DNA of 12,952 nt from JAVVPL01 sp036655775 (GTDB lineage: Bacteria; Bacteroidota; Bacteroidia; Bacteroidales; P3): positions 1 to 12,952 of the forward strand of contig JAVVPL010000055.1 in the NCBI GenBank assembly GCA_036655775.1, in the 5' to 3' direction. The position numbers and the translations under genes were made by a program. The notes below the pieces were generated by a model that saw nothing but the letters and a program-made list of their open reading frames with translations, did no database searches and was not told the DNA's origin. How positions within the stretch are numbered: the first letter of the stretch is position 1; the number at the start of each line of letters is the position of its first letter. This document shows, one piece after another, positions 1 through 6,373 of the stretch.

Positions 1-1
1 C

Positions 2-208
2 AAAGACAATGAATTGATTTTTGTACTGACAGACAAAGGCGCAGCGTTCGATCCAACACAAATGCCAGAAGCTGACATTTCCCTTACACTCGAAGAACGG
101 CCTATTGGCGGACTTGGGATTTTTCTTGTCCGCAAAATTATGGGGGAGGTGACCTATCAGCGCATTGATGATAAGAATCAGTTGGAAATGAGAAAAAAAT
201 TGAAATAG
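2..208 (+). CDS. RsbW-like ATP-binding protein (anti-sigma factor / serine kinase family), 3' end only
   Basis: This is the C-terminal 68 residues of a gene that begins before the window; the frame is open from base 2 to the TAG at 206-208. The segment DKGAAFDP matches the DxGxxFDP nucleotide-binding box of GHKL ATPases. GGLGIFLVRKIMGEVTYQR matches the following G-rich lid box, and a short NQLEMRKKLK tail closes the fold. That arrangement is typical of the small RsbW/SpoIIAB-type kinases, which usually run to about 140 residues. Known members bind a sigma factor or partner and phosphorylate a STAS-domain antagonist. No STAS gene lies downstream, so a partner, if any, would be upstream of the window. 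A TTG at 14 opens the same frame but is not a credible start, because residues before it continue the domain. The family call is fairly secure; the regulatory target is unknown. Confidence 0.8.
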   Translation, partial: KDNELIFVLTDKGAAFDPTQMPEADISLTLEERPIGGLGIFLVRKIMGEVTYQRIDDKNQLEMRKKLK

Positions 209-289
209 ATATAAAGCGTACATTTTAGTGTTATTAATCACCTTTATTATGCTTTTCCGCTAGTTTATTTCAGAAATGAGAGGGTCGAG

Positions 290-313
290 AAATCGCTAAT
301 TTGAGTGATTTTT
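290..313 (+). terminator. Weak candidate terminator after the RsbW-like gene
   Basis: AAATCGCT at 290-297 pairs with AGTGATTT at 304-311 (eight pairs, one G-T) around a six-base loop, and the T run extends to 313. It lies about 80 bases after the upstream stop codon. The stem is AT-rich and the T tract short, so it could be a chance fold. Confidence 0.25.
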
Positions 314-349
314 GTGCCTTTGTAATAGCTATGAGATACTGAGAACCAA

Positions 350-427
350 AGCATAACAACGGAGTCGAATGACGCCTAAATCCTTAGCTGTTACGATGCT
401 TGATTAGATTTTAAGTCTGAAAATCAA
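350..427 (+). other. Possible structured RNA element (unrecognised)
   Basis: Two adjacent folds can be drawn by eye. In the first, AGCATAACA at 350-358 pairs with TGTT (389-392) and ATGCT (396-400) with a three-base bulge, enclosing a GGAGTC-GAAT-GACGCC hairpin at 361-376 (one mismatch). In the second, TTGATT at 400-405 pairs with AATCAA at 422-427. These helices are the most GC-containing part of the intergenic stretch. I cannot assign a family, and short pairings like these can occur by chance. The suggestion rests only on hand folding of one sequence. Confidence 0.2.
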
Positions 428-442
428 TAATTTATTTCTTTA

Positions 443-479
443 TATATATATTCACACAACAAAGGTGTAAATATATATA
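443..479. repeat. AT-rich inverted repeat upstream of yedF
   Basis: The arm 443-457 (TATATATATTCACAC) and the arm 465-479 (GTGTAAATATATATA) are reverse complements with one mismatch (C453 against A469), separated by the seven-base loop AACAAAG. No T tract follows, so a terminator role on the + strand is unlikely. The position just upstream of a candidate -7 box suggests an operator or cruciform-prone site; that role is inference. Confidence 0.75.
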
Positions 480-499
480 AATCTTATGGAATCTTTTGC

Positions 500-507
500 T
501 AATTTTG
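500..507 (+). promoter_or_regulatory. Candidate -7 box for the yedF operon
   Basis: TAATTTTG fits the Bacteroidota -7 consensus TAnnTTTG. No TTG-type -33 element is visible at the usual spacing; the right arm of the inverted repeat ending at 479 occupies that region. A transcript starting near 513 would have a leader of about 70 bases. Confidence 0.4.
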
Positions 508-582
508 TAATTGGTTTCTTAGCACTCGAAAAAAAGAGTTCTATTTCTGCGTGCAAGATAACAATAAAACTAAATATATGCA

Positions 583-1245
583 ATGATGCAAACGATAGAT
601 ACTTGTGGACTACTTTGTCCAGCACCTCTTATAAAAACAAAAAAAGCCCTTTTAACGGCTACTGACAATGAGGAGTTTTTGATTATCTGTGATCAAGAAA
701 CGGCTTTTCAAAATTTAAATAACTATCTTCATGAATTAGGATTCGCCCCAAAACTTGAGCAAAATGGCACTTTGTACAAACTCAGTTTTGTGAATACCCC
801 AAATGTAAAGAGCAAAAATCTTGCGGTTGAAACTTTTTGCACTCCTGTAAATACCCCCAAAGTCCAAAATTTGTCCCTAGCTGTGGACACGCAAACAGTA
901 AAGGCCAATTCCTCTTATGTGGTAGTAATCAATTCTCTTTGCATGGGTAAGGGGGATGCCGATTTGGGAAATCTTTTACTCAAAGCATATATAAACACCT
1001 TAGCAGAAGTGGAGGCTTTACCTTCTTGTATAATTTTTTATAATGAAGGGGTGCGTTTAACTTTGCATAATTCAGAGGTACTAGAAGCGCTACAAAATTT
1101 GCAGTCTAAAGGAATAAAAATTCTAAGTTGTGGTACGTGTTTGGATTTTTATCAGCTAAAAACCGATTTGGCTGTTGGCGAAATTAGTAATATGTATACG
1201 ATTGCAGAAGTTTTATCGAAAGCAGCATATATTGTATATCCCTAA
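583..1245 (+). CDS. yedF: YedF-type sulfurtransferase-like selenium metabolism protein (TusA-like + DsrE-like)
   Basis: This 220-residue protein has two domains. Residues 1-70 are TusA/SirA-like, with the CGLLCPAPLIKTKKAL motif; Cys12 of the CPxP motif is the expected sulfur- or selenium-carrying cysteine. After a linker (about 70-105), residues 110-220 form a DsrE/F-like domain with MGKGDADLGN at 121-130 and a conserved LSCGTCLDFY stretch (Cys183 and Cys186) followed by VGEISNMYTI. This order, length and CGTC motif match the YedF family, which co-occurs with selenium-using genes in anaerobes; its biochemical role is not settled. It probably acts in the cytoplasm as a carrier between the downstream desulfurase and an unknown acceptor. 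ATGs at 583 and 586 are both in frame; 583 is used here. The stop overlaps the next start by one base, implying translational coupling. Confidence 0.88.
   Translation: MMQTIDTCGLLCPAPLIKTKKALLTATDNEEFLIICDQETAFQNLNNYLHELGFAPKLEQNGTLYKLSFVNTPNVKSKNLAVETFCTPVNTPKVQNLSLAVDTQTVKANSSYVVVINSLCMGKGDADLGNLLLKAYINTLAEVEALPSCIIFYNEGVRLTLHNSEVLEALQNLQSKGIKILSCGTCLDFYQLKTDLAVGEISNMYTIAEVLSKAAYIVYP
790..903 (+). repeat. Degenerate 57-bp tandem duplication in the yedF linker
   Basis: Two 19-codon units (790-846 and 847-903) encode VNTPNVKSKNLAVET and VNTPKVQNLSLAVDT, sharing V-N-T-P-x-V and L-A-V-x-T at matching positions. The DNA copies have diverged, so the duplication is old. It lies exactly between the TusA-like and DsrE-like domains. 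Confidence 0.65.
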
Positions 1246-2393
1246 TGAAAACAAAAATGCCTTACAATACTTATTTTGACAATGCCAGCACTTCGTTTCC
1301 CAAATCCTCGGCAGTGGGGGAAGCCATGCACTTTTTTCTTCAATCTCAAGGAGGCACCTACGGACGCGCAGCATATTTACGTGTGTTTGAAAGTAGTGCG
1401 AGGGTAGAAAATACACGAGAACTTTTGGCGCAGAAAATGGGTCTTACGCAAGGGAACACGCTCTTCTTTTGTCAAAATGCAAGCATGGCTATCAATACTA
1501 TTTTACGTGGTTTTGCTTGGAAAAAGAAAAAAGTATTAGTATCTCCATTGGAACATAATGCAGTGATGCGGGTGTTGGCATGGCTTCGTTCACAAATAGG
1601 TTTAGAATGGGTGGTGATGCCCCATTATGCAGATGGATCTATTGATATGCTTACACTTAAAGAAAATATACTCGCTAGCGATTTTGATATGATGTTGGTG
1701 AATCACCAAAGTAATGTCAATGGGGTGATCCAAGATTTAAAAACCATAGGGAGTTGGGCACATAGCGAAAAATTGCCTTTTTTTGTCGATGCTTCGCAAA
1801 GTTTTGGGAGCACTGAACTGAATGTAGTAGAAGCTCAAGTAGATTATTTAGCTTTTACGGGACATAAAGCTTTGGGAGGACCTATGGGAACAGGGGGCTT
1901 TTATGCAAAAAATCCGCACACCATACAACCTTTAATATATGGGGGCACAGGGAGTCGATCGAACGAATTTGAAATGCCCGAATGTTATCCCGATCGTTTT
2001 GAAGCAGGAACACCCAATGTAGTGGGGTTATTAGGTTTGGAAGCAGCTCTACTCAATCCTGTTCCTACCCAATATCTACCAAAAGATTTTTGGAATCTTA
2101 TACAGACTTTGGAGGAAATAGAGGGTCTTCATTTGTATAAAGCCTTAGATAAGCGCAACCAAGGCGCTCTTTTTTCGTTTACCTCTCAGCAACTCTCCAC
2201 TTCGGCTATTGCCGATAAATTATATACTAATTTTGGAATTGAATGCAGAGCCTCTTTACATTGTGCTCCTTTAGCACATCAATGTTTGGGCACCTATCCG
2301 CAGGGGAGTGTTCGTATTGCTTTATCTCCTTTTCATCAAGTAGATGATTTACATTATTTAGCACATGCAATTAAGGAGGTTTTATGTTTTTGA
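1245..2393 (+). CDS. Cysteine desulfurase family protein (class V PLP enzyme, YedF-associated type)
   Basis: This 382-residue class V aminotransferase-fold enzyme is expected to remove sulfur (or selenium) from (seleno)cysteine, leaving a persulfide or perselenide on its own cysteine. It starts YFDNASTSFPK, as NifS/SufS-like enzymes do. Landmarks are PLEHNAVMR with His104, VDASQS with Asp182 and Gln185 that contact PLP, and TGHKALGGPMGTGG with the PLP-binding Lys208. RASLHCAPLAH carries catalytic Cys340, where most relatives I recall have RAGLHC, so Gly to Ser is a small deviation. Gene order with yedF and DUF3343 points to the desulfurase family found with selenium genes rather than housekeeping IscS or SufS. 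The ATG at 1245 shares its A with the yedF stop (TAATG); an in-frame ATG at 1257 is the alternative. Substrate choice between cysteine and selenocysteine cannot be read from sequence. Confidence 0.88.
   Translation: MKTKMPYNTYFDNASTSFPKSSAVGEAMHFFLQSQGGTYGRAAYLRVFESSARVENTRELLAQKMGLTQGNTLFFCQNASMAINTILRGFAWKKKKVLVSPLEHNAVMRVLAWLRSQIGLEWVVMPHYADGSIDMLTLKENILASDFDMMLVNHQSNVNGVIQDLKTIGSWAHSEKLPFFVDASQSFGSTELNVVEAQVDYLAFTGHKALGGPMGTGGFYAKNPHTIQPLIYGGTGSRSNEFEMPECYPDRFEAGTPNVVGLLGLEAALLNPVPTQYLPKDFWNLIQTLEEIEGLHLYKALDKRNQGALFSFTSQQLSTSAIADKLYTNFGIECRASLHCAPLAHQCLGTYPQGSVRIALSPFHQVDDLHYLAHAIKEVLCF
2373..2379 (+). promoter_or_regulatory. Strong Shine-Dalgarno sequence for the DUF3343 gene
   Basis: AAGGAGG lies four bases before the ATG at 2384 and inside the last codons of the desulfurase gene, where it encodes Lys-Glu-Val. 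Most starts in this window lack such a site, as expected for Bacteroidota. It supports the overlapping start of the small downstream gene. Confidence 0.6.
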
Positions 2394-2584
2394 TTTTTGA
2401 CAATACCAGAGAGGTTATTCGAGCTGAAAAAGTATTAAAAGCCGCACAGATCAAAGCAATAGTCAAACCTTTACCACGAGAACTTTCGGCTGAATGTGGC
2501 ATGTGTTTGTATGTGGATTCTGCTAGAGAAGAAGTACAAGCAGCCTTGGAAGTCCATCATATAGAATATAGAGTGGGTGTATAA
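2384..2584 (+). CDS. DUF3343 protein, putative Se/S carrier
   Basis: A 66-residue protein whose start overlaps the end of the desulfurase gene by ten bases. The sequence shows the family pattern: an early FDNTREVIRAEKVLK helix region, then KPLPRELSAECGMCLYV. The PRxLSxxCG core contains the conserved Cys38, and a second cysteine (Cys41) follows. A short C-terminal alpha/beta segment ends the protein. DUF3343 proteins are small and repeatedly found beside YedF and this type of desulfurase; a sulfur- or selenium-carrying role has been proposed but I know of no firm biochemical proof. The gene is the last of the operon and is followed by a strong terminator. No signal peptide or membrane segment is present, so it is cytoplasmic. 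Confidence 0.85.
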   Translation: MFLIFDNTREVIRAEKVLKAAQIKAIVKPLPRELSAECGMCLYVDSAREEVQAALEVHHIEYRVGV

Positions 2585-2594
2585 AAAATAATTT

Positions 2595-2651
2595 AATCCC
2601 TATAAAAAAAGAGGAAGCTAAAATTCAGCTTCCTCTTTTTTTATAGGGATT
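2595..2651. terminator. Perfect long hairpin, bidirectional terminator
   Basis: The arms 2595-2619 and 2627-2651 are perfect reverse complements (25 bp) around a seven-base loop. The GAGGAAGCT core is flanked by seven A on the left and seven T on the right, so either strand gives a hairpin running into a T tract. It sits between the stop of the DUF3343 gene and the stop of the convergent M49 gene, and very likely ends both transcripts. Confidence 0.93.
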
Positions 2652-2675
2652 TTTACGATTTTACACGCAAGTTAT

Positions 2676-4721
2676 TTATCGAGTGGTGGGAATAAATGAA
2701 AAATCTTTAGAATATTCTTTCATTTGTTTAGCAAAATCGTCTGGATATGTAATTTCAATATCCACAATTTGGCCATTTTTTACCACGGGACTAAGTTTGG
2801 GATTTACAAAACCTCCATAAGGCGCAAGTTGAAGTTTTGTATATCTATCCAAAACTTCCTTATGCAATTTAGGGTCAATTTTCACTGCATACGTATCAAT
2901 CATTGTTTTGGCCGCTGCATAGTCACCTTCAGATTTAATACGTTGTAATTCAGCCAAAAGTTTACCAAAAAGGAGACGTAATTTTTGATAATCGTTGATT
3001 TTGTAATAGGTTTTTCCGTTTTTTATTACTTTTTCAATCACGTTTTCGGCTAAGCCATTTTGATAACTCCAATTGGCAATCAAAGCACGGCAACGCATGT
3101 GTGCTTGCTCAATGTCTTTACCTAATTCAATACGCGTAATTTGATTGATTAAACCATTCCGAATTGCGGTATTGTATTCTACTTTAGCAACCTCTAAACT
3201 AGGAATAATATCCAATTCAATCATTTTGGGATCCATCATATAATAAAGAGCAAAGAGGTCGGCACGCGCTTCTTCCATTGCTGAAGAATAGTTTTTAAGC
3301 GCTTCTGAATTGGTGCCTGGAAGGAGTTTGCCAGAACCATGACCTAGGCATTCGTGAAGATCGGTATGCAGATTTCCTGCCAATGTTCCGTATTTTTTGT
3401 GTAAAACTAATTCTTCTTCCGTGCAAGCAAATTCAGTTAAAGCGTTGTTTTTGCCTTCAGCCGCCGCCGCATCGTATGCAGCGGATATGTTTTGAATGGT
3501 TACCGATTTGGAACCATGATCGCGACGAATCCAATCTGCATTGGGAAGGTTGATACCAATAGGAGGGGTAGGATAGCAAGCACCACCTAATTGAGCTACA
3601 TTGATAACTTTGGCACTCACTCCTTTTACTTTTTCTTTTTTGAAACGTTGATCCACAGGAGAATGATCTTCAAACCATTGTGCATTTTCGCTAATTTTCT
3701 TAGTTCGTTTGGTGGCTTCGATATCCGTAAAGTTAGAAATTCCTTCCCAATTGGCTTTCATACCCATAGGATCTCCATAATTTTCTATAAATCCATTTAC
3801 ATAATCAACGGTAGAGATATTGTCGGCTACCCACATAACATTATATTCATCCCAAGTTTTTAAATCGCCTGTTTTGTAATATTCAATTAATTTTAAAATG
3901 TGTGCTTTTTGTGCTGGATTTTGTGCTACCCCAGCCGCTTTTTCTAACCAATAGACCATTTTTGCAATCGCAGGGCCATACATGCCGTCCAATTTCCAAA
4001 CTTTTTCAACTACTTTACCGTTTTCTTTGACTACTTGGGAGTTTAAACCATAAGAAATAGGTGTGTTGGTTTTAGTTTTCGCCATATTGGCATAAAAATT
4101 TTCGACCTCTGTCGTACTTACGCCTTCATAGAAATTGCAAGCAGAAGTTTCCACTAAACCCGCTTTGGCATCCAAACTAATTCGTTTGGGATATACCGTA
4201 GGATCAAATAAAATAGGACTGATAAAAGCAAGCAGTTGCTCTGGCGTTTCATTGGGCGCTAGTACGGGGCTCATATCCGAATTTTTGACTAATTCGGCAA
4301 AATACGCAGCCTCAAATTCGGGTGTAAATTTATCACCTGAATAATGATGATGAATACCATTTGAAAACCACACTCTTTTTAAATAGGTGTAGAATTTTTT
4401 GTAAGAATCGGTATCTTTATTACCTTTATAACTAGCTTCAATGGCTTCAAGGGTACGACGTACCAATAAATTGTATTTGAAGTTTTGATCAAAAACAATA
4501 TCTCGTCCACAAAGGGAGGCTTGAGAAAGATAATATACCAATTCTTTTTGTGCCAATGTTAAAGAATCCCAATCTGACACTTGATAACGCATCACTTTTA
4601 CGTCTGCAAATTGATCAATGGTATATTTAAATTCGGATTGGGGGTTATCTTGCGTAGATTTGCAAGAAAATAGGAGGGTGCTCATAGTGATAATTCCTAA
4701 GATTTTTACGTGTGTAAGCAT
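2676..4721 (-). CDS. M49 family zinc peptidase (dipeptidyl-peptidase III type), lipoprotein
   Basis: A 681-residue protein of the DPP III family, which removes dipeptides from the N termini of short peptides. The zinc site is clear: HECLGHGSGK (His456, Glu457, His461) is the HExxxGH motif characteristic of M49, and EEARAD (483-488) supplies the third ligand, Glu484. The spacing of 28 residues from His456 to Glu484 agrees with what I recall for the Bacteroides enzyme. The N terminus is a lipoprotein signal: hydrophobic ILGIITMSTLLFS then Cys20, followed by KSTQDN. The mature protein should therefore be lipid-anchored in the envelope, where it could process peptides taken into the periplasm or held at the surface. 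Such proteins are often mislabelled dihydrofolate reductase in databases. It is transcribed alone on the - strand, with its own -7 box and a shared terminator. Confidence 0.92.
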   Translation of the reverse strand: MLTHVKILGIITMSTLLFSCKSTQDNPQSEFKYTIDQFADVKVMRYQVSDWDSLTLAQKELVYYLSQASLCGRDIVFDQNFKYNLLVRRTLEAIEASYKGNKDTDSYKKFYTYLKRVWFSNGIHHHYSGDKFTPEFEAAYFAELVKNSDMSPVLAPNETPEQLLAFISPILFDPTVYPKRISLDAKAGLVETSACNFYEGVSTTEVENFYANMAKTKTNTPISYGLNSQVVKENGKVVEKVWKLDGMYGPAIAKMVYWLEKAAGVAQNPAQKAHILKLIEYYKTGDLKTWDEYNVMWVADNISTVDYVNGFIENYGDPMGMKANWEGISNFTDIEATKRTKKISENAQWFEDHSPVDQRFKKEKVKGVSAKVINVAQLGGACYPTPPIGINLPNADWIRRDHGSKSVTIQNISAAYDAAAAEGKNNALTEFACTEEELVLHKKYGTLAGNLHTDLHECLGHGSGKLLPGTNSEALKNYSSAMEEARADLFALYYMMDPKMIELDIIPSLEVAKVEYNTAIRNGLINQITRIELGKDIEQAHMRCRALIANWSYQNGLAENVIEKVIKNGKTYYKINDYQKLRLLFGKLLAELQRIKSEGDYAAAKTMIDTYAVKIDPKLHKEVLDRYTKLQLAPYGGFVNPKLSPVVKNGQIVDIEITYPDDFAKQMKEYSKDFSFIPTTR

Positions 4722-4729
4722 AATTTATT

Positions 4730-4753
4730 TATTATTTTATTATTTTATTATTT
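4730..4753 (-). repeat. Three 8-bp AT repeats in the M49 leader
   Basis: TATTATTT occurs three times in tandem (4730-4737, 4738-4745, 4746-4753). On the transcribed strand this gives an A-rich, unstructured leader just before the start codon. A-rich leaders are common in Bacteroidota, where Shine-Dalgarno sites are rarely used; length variation here could tune expression, but that is inference. Confidence 0.7.
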
Positions 4754-4765
4754 TTTAGAAAGTTG

Positions 4766-4773
4766 CAAATATA
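4766..4773 (-). promoter_or_regulatory. -7 box of the M49 gene
   Basis: Read on the - strand this is TATATTTG followed by C, an exact fit to TAnnTTTG. It would start a transcript near 4760 with a leader of about 40 bases. No good -33 TTG is seen at the normal distance upstream. Confidence 0.6.
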
Positions 4774-4815
4774 CGAAACTTTGCTTGTTTTTTTATTATC
4801 TATAAAACCAAAAGT

Positions 4816-4855
4816 AAAAAAAAGGAAGTAAATTTGCATTTGCTTCCTTTTTTTT
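4816..4855 (-). terminator. Rho-independent terminator of the pdxS-pdxT operon
   Basis: The arms 4816-4833 and 4838-4855 pair over 18 positions with one G-T pair (T4829 with G4842) and a TTGC loop. On the - strand the stem ends in eight T. It starts about 22 bases after the pdxT stop codon and lies upstream of the M49 promoter, so it separates the two - strand transcription units. Confidence 0.9.
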
Positions 4856-4876
4856 GCGATCTCTATTTGCTTTCGT

Positions 4877-5437
4877 TTATATCATCGACAAAAAATATTG
4901 ATGTACTCTATTATCTTCATCTAATTCGGGATGAAAAGCAGTGACCAATTGTTTTTGTTGTCGTGCAGCTACAATTTTATTGTCTACCGTAGCCAAGATT
5001 TCACAATCTTTGCCCAAGGATTTGATATAGGGTGCACGAATAAAAGTCATGGGGATATCTCCCAATTTGCCAAAGGGAGCTTGGATATAAAAACTACCCA
5101 ATTGTCTACCATAAGCATTCCGCTTTGCACATATATCCATCGTAGCAAAATAACGATGTGTATCATTGTCTATTTCTTTGGACAAAAGTATAAGCCCTGC
5201 ACAGGTGCCAAATACAGGCATCCCATGCTGAATTTTTTCTTGAAGAGGAATAAATAATTCAAGTTCTTGAAGTAATTTCCCCATCACTGTACTTTCGCCT
5301 CCAGGTAAAATTAAACCATCAAATTGTTGCTCCACATCTTTTCGTTGTCGGATTTCAAAATTTTCGACCCCTAAACGATCTAAAATTTTGGCATGCTCAA
5401 TAAAAGCTCCTTGTAGCGATAATATGCCGATCTTCAT
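4877..5437 (-). CDS. pdxT: Pyridoxal 5'-phosphate synthase glutaminase subunit PdxT
   Basis: A 186-residue class I glutamine amidotransferase. It hydrolyses glutamine and passes ammonia to PdxS in the DXP-independent route to PLP. The start MKIGILSLQGAFIEH is diagnostic. PGGEST (45-50) forms the oxyanion region, FGTCAG holds the nucleophile Cys79, and FHPEL holds His169 and Glu171, completing the triad. RNAYGRQLGSF (106-116) is a conserved family segment, and the length is normal. The start codon follows the pdxS stop directly (TAA then ATG), so the two are cotranscribed and probably translationally coupled, as expected for subunits of one dodecamer-based complex. An AGAGG stretch in the last codons of pdxS may act as a ribosome site. 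Confidence 0.97.
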   Translation of the reverse strand: MKIGILSLQGAFIEHAKILDRLGVENFEIRQRKDVEQQFDGLILPGGESTVMGKLLQELELFIPLQEKIQHGMPVFGTCAGLILLSKEIDNDTHRYFATMDICAKRNAYGRQLGSFYIQAPFGKLGDIPMTFIRAPYIKSLGKDCEILATVDNKIVAARQQKQLVTAFHPELDEDNRVHQYFLSMI

Positions 5438-6313
5438 TTATTTACCTCTTTCTGCCATTAATATTTCAATTTCTTGCTCATTGATACCAACCATAGCTTC
5501 GCCCAAATTAGTCGAAAGATCGGCAAGCATTTTGGCATCTTGGAAATTTGTTACAGCTTTCACAATAGCGGCAGCACGTTTGGCAGGATTTCCAGATTTA
5601 AAAATTCCACTTCCTACAAAAACACCTTCAGCACCTAATTGCATCATTAAAGCAGCATCGGCAGGGGTAGCAATTCCACCAGCAGCGAAATTTACTACGG
5701 GAAGTTTGCCATTGGTATGCACATAACTTACTAGTTCATAAGGCACTTGTAAATTCTTGGCAGCATCAAATAATTCGTCTTCACTCATTGACACTAAACG
5801 ACGTATTTCCCCTTTCATAAGACGTAAATGACGAACGGCTTGAATTACATCACCTGTGCCTGGTTCTCCTTTGGTACGAATCATCGTAGCGCCTTCATTG
5901 ATACGACGAAGAGCTTCGCCTAAGTCTTTGGCTCCACATACAAAAGGAACATTAAATTGAGTTTTATCAATATGATATCGATCATCTGCAGGTGAAAGCA
6001 CTTCACTCTCATCTATATAATCAATTTCAATTGCTTGAAGAATTTGAGCTTCAACAAAGTGGCCGATACGACATTTTGCCATTACGGGAATGCTTACTGC
6101 TTTTTGAATTCCTTTAATCATGTCGGGATCGCTCATGCGAGACACGCCCCCTGCAGCACGAATATCCGCTGGAATACGTTCTAATGCCATGACAGCACAA
6201 GCTCCTGCAGCTTCAGCTACTTTGGCTTGTTCTGGCGTGGTTACATCCATAATGACACCGCCTTTTAACATTTGAGCTAAATTTCTGTTCAATTCAATTC
6301 TTTTGTTTTCCAT
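5438..6313 (-). CDS. pdxS: Pyridoxal 5'-phosphate synthase lyase subunit PdxS
   Basis: A 291-residue TIM-barrel enzyme that builds PLP from ribose 5-phosphate, glyceraldehyde 3-phosphate and the ammonia made by PdxT. Key residues are visible: Asp23 in GGVIMDVTTPEQA, the first Schiff-base lysine Lys80 in VMAKCRIGH, and the second, Lys148, in IRTKGEPGTG. The phosphate-binding FAAGGIATPADAA (209-221) and GVFVGSGIFKS (230-240) loops are intact. The reading frame stays open upstream to 6466, but that extension is basic, low in complexity and unlike the family. The ATG at 6313 (MENKRIELNRNLAQM) gives the normal length and leaves a leader of about 45 bases from the -7 box at 6365-6372, so 6313 is chosen. 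Likely regulated from the repeat-rich divergent region upstream. Confidence 0.97.
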   Translation of the reverse strand: MENKRIELNRNLAQMLKGGVIMDVTTPEQAKVAEAAGACAVMALERIPADIRAAGGVSRMSDPDMIKGIQKAVSIPVMAKCRIGHFVEAQILQAIEIDYIDESEVLSPADDRYHIDKTQFNVPFVCGAKDLGEALRRINEGATMIRTKGEPGTGDVIQAVRHLRLMKGEIRRLVSMSEDELFDAAKNLQVPYELVSYVHTNGKLPVVNFAAGGIATPADAALMMQLGAEGVFVGSGIFKSGNPAKRAAAIVKAVTNFQDAKMLADLSTNLGEAMVGINEQEIEILMAERGK

Positions 6314-6364
6314 ATCTATTTTATATTTTTTAAGTTTTTTTTTATTCTGTTTAGTTTTTGGCTG

Positions 6365-6372
6365 CAAAAGTA
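6365..6372 (-). promoter_or_regulatory. -7 box of pdxS-pdxT
   Basis: Read on the - strand this is TACTTTTG followed by C, fitting TAnnTTTG. The usual -33 position holds no TTG; instead the palindrome at 6374-6385 lies directly upstream. This suggests that a regulator helps or blocks polymerase here. Confidence 0.6.
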
Positions 6373-6373
6373 C

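Larger units (their letters stand above)
209..582. other. 374-bp non-coding stretch between the RsbW-like gene and yedF
   Basis: I see no convincing coding frame on either strand here. The stretch holds several potential hairpins (290-311, 350-400, 400-427), a long AT-rich inverted repeat (443-479), a candidate -7 box (500-507) and a short ACTC/GAGT hairpin with an A-rich loop near 524-539. Base composition between about 270 and 400 is visibly more mixed than the flanking AT runs. I do not recognise a known riboswitch, tRNA or other RNA family. It most likely contains the end of the upstream transcript and the promoter and leader of the yedF operon. Confidence 0.6.

Noticed and set aside
14..208. 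A 64-residue gene starting at TTG 14
   Set aside because: Residues before it (KDNE) continue the ATPase domain in the same frame, so this is the tail of a larger gene cut by the window edge.
209..582. tRNA, tmRNA or CRISPR in the long gap
   Set aside because: No acceptor stem with a T-loop, no spaced direct repeats and no recognisable tmRNA tag region are present.
5388..5726. 112-codon open frame on the + strand opposite pdxT/pdxS
   Set aside because: It is antisense to two well-conserved genes and has no recognisable features.
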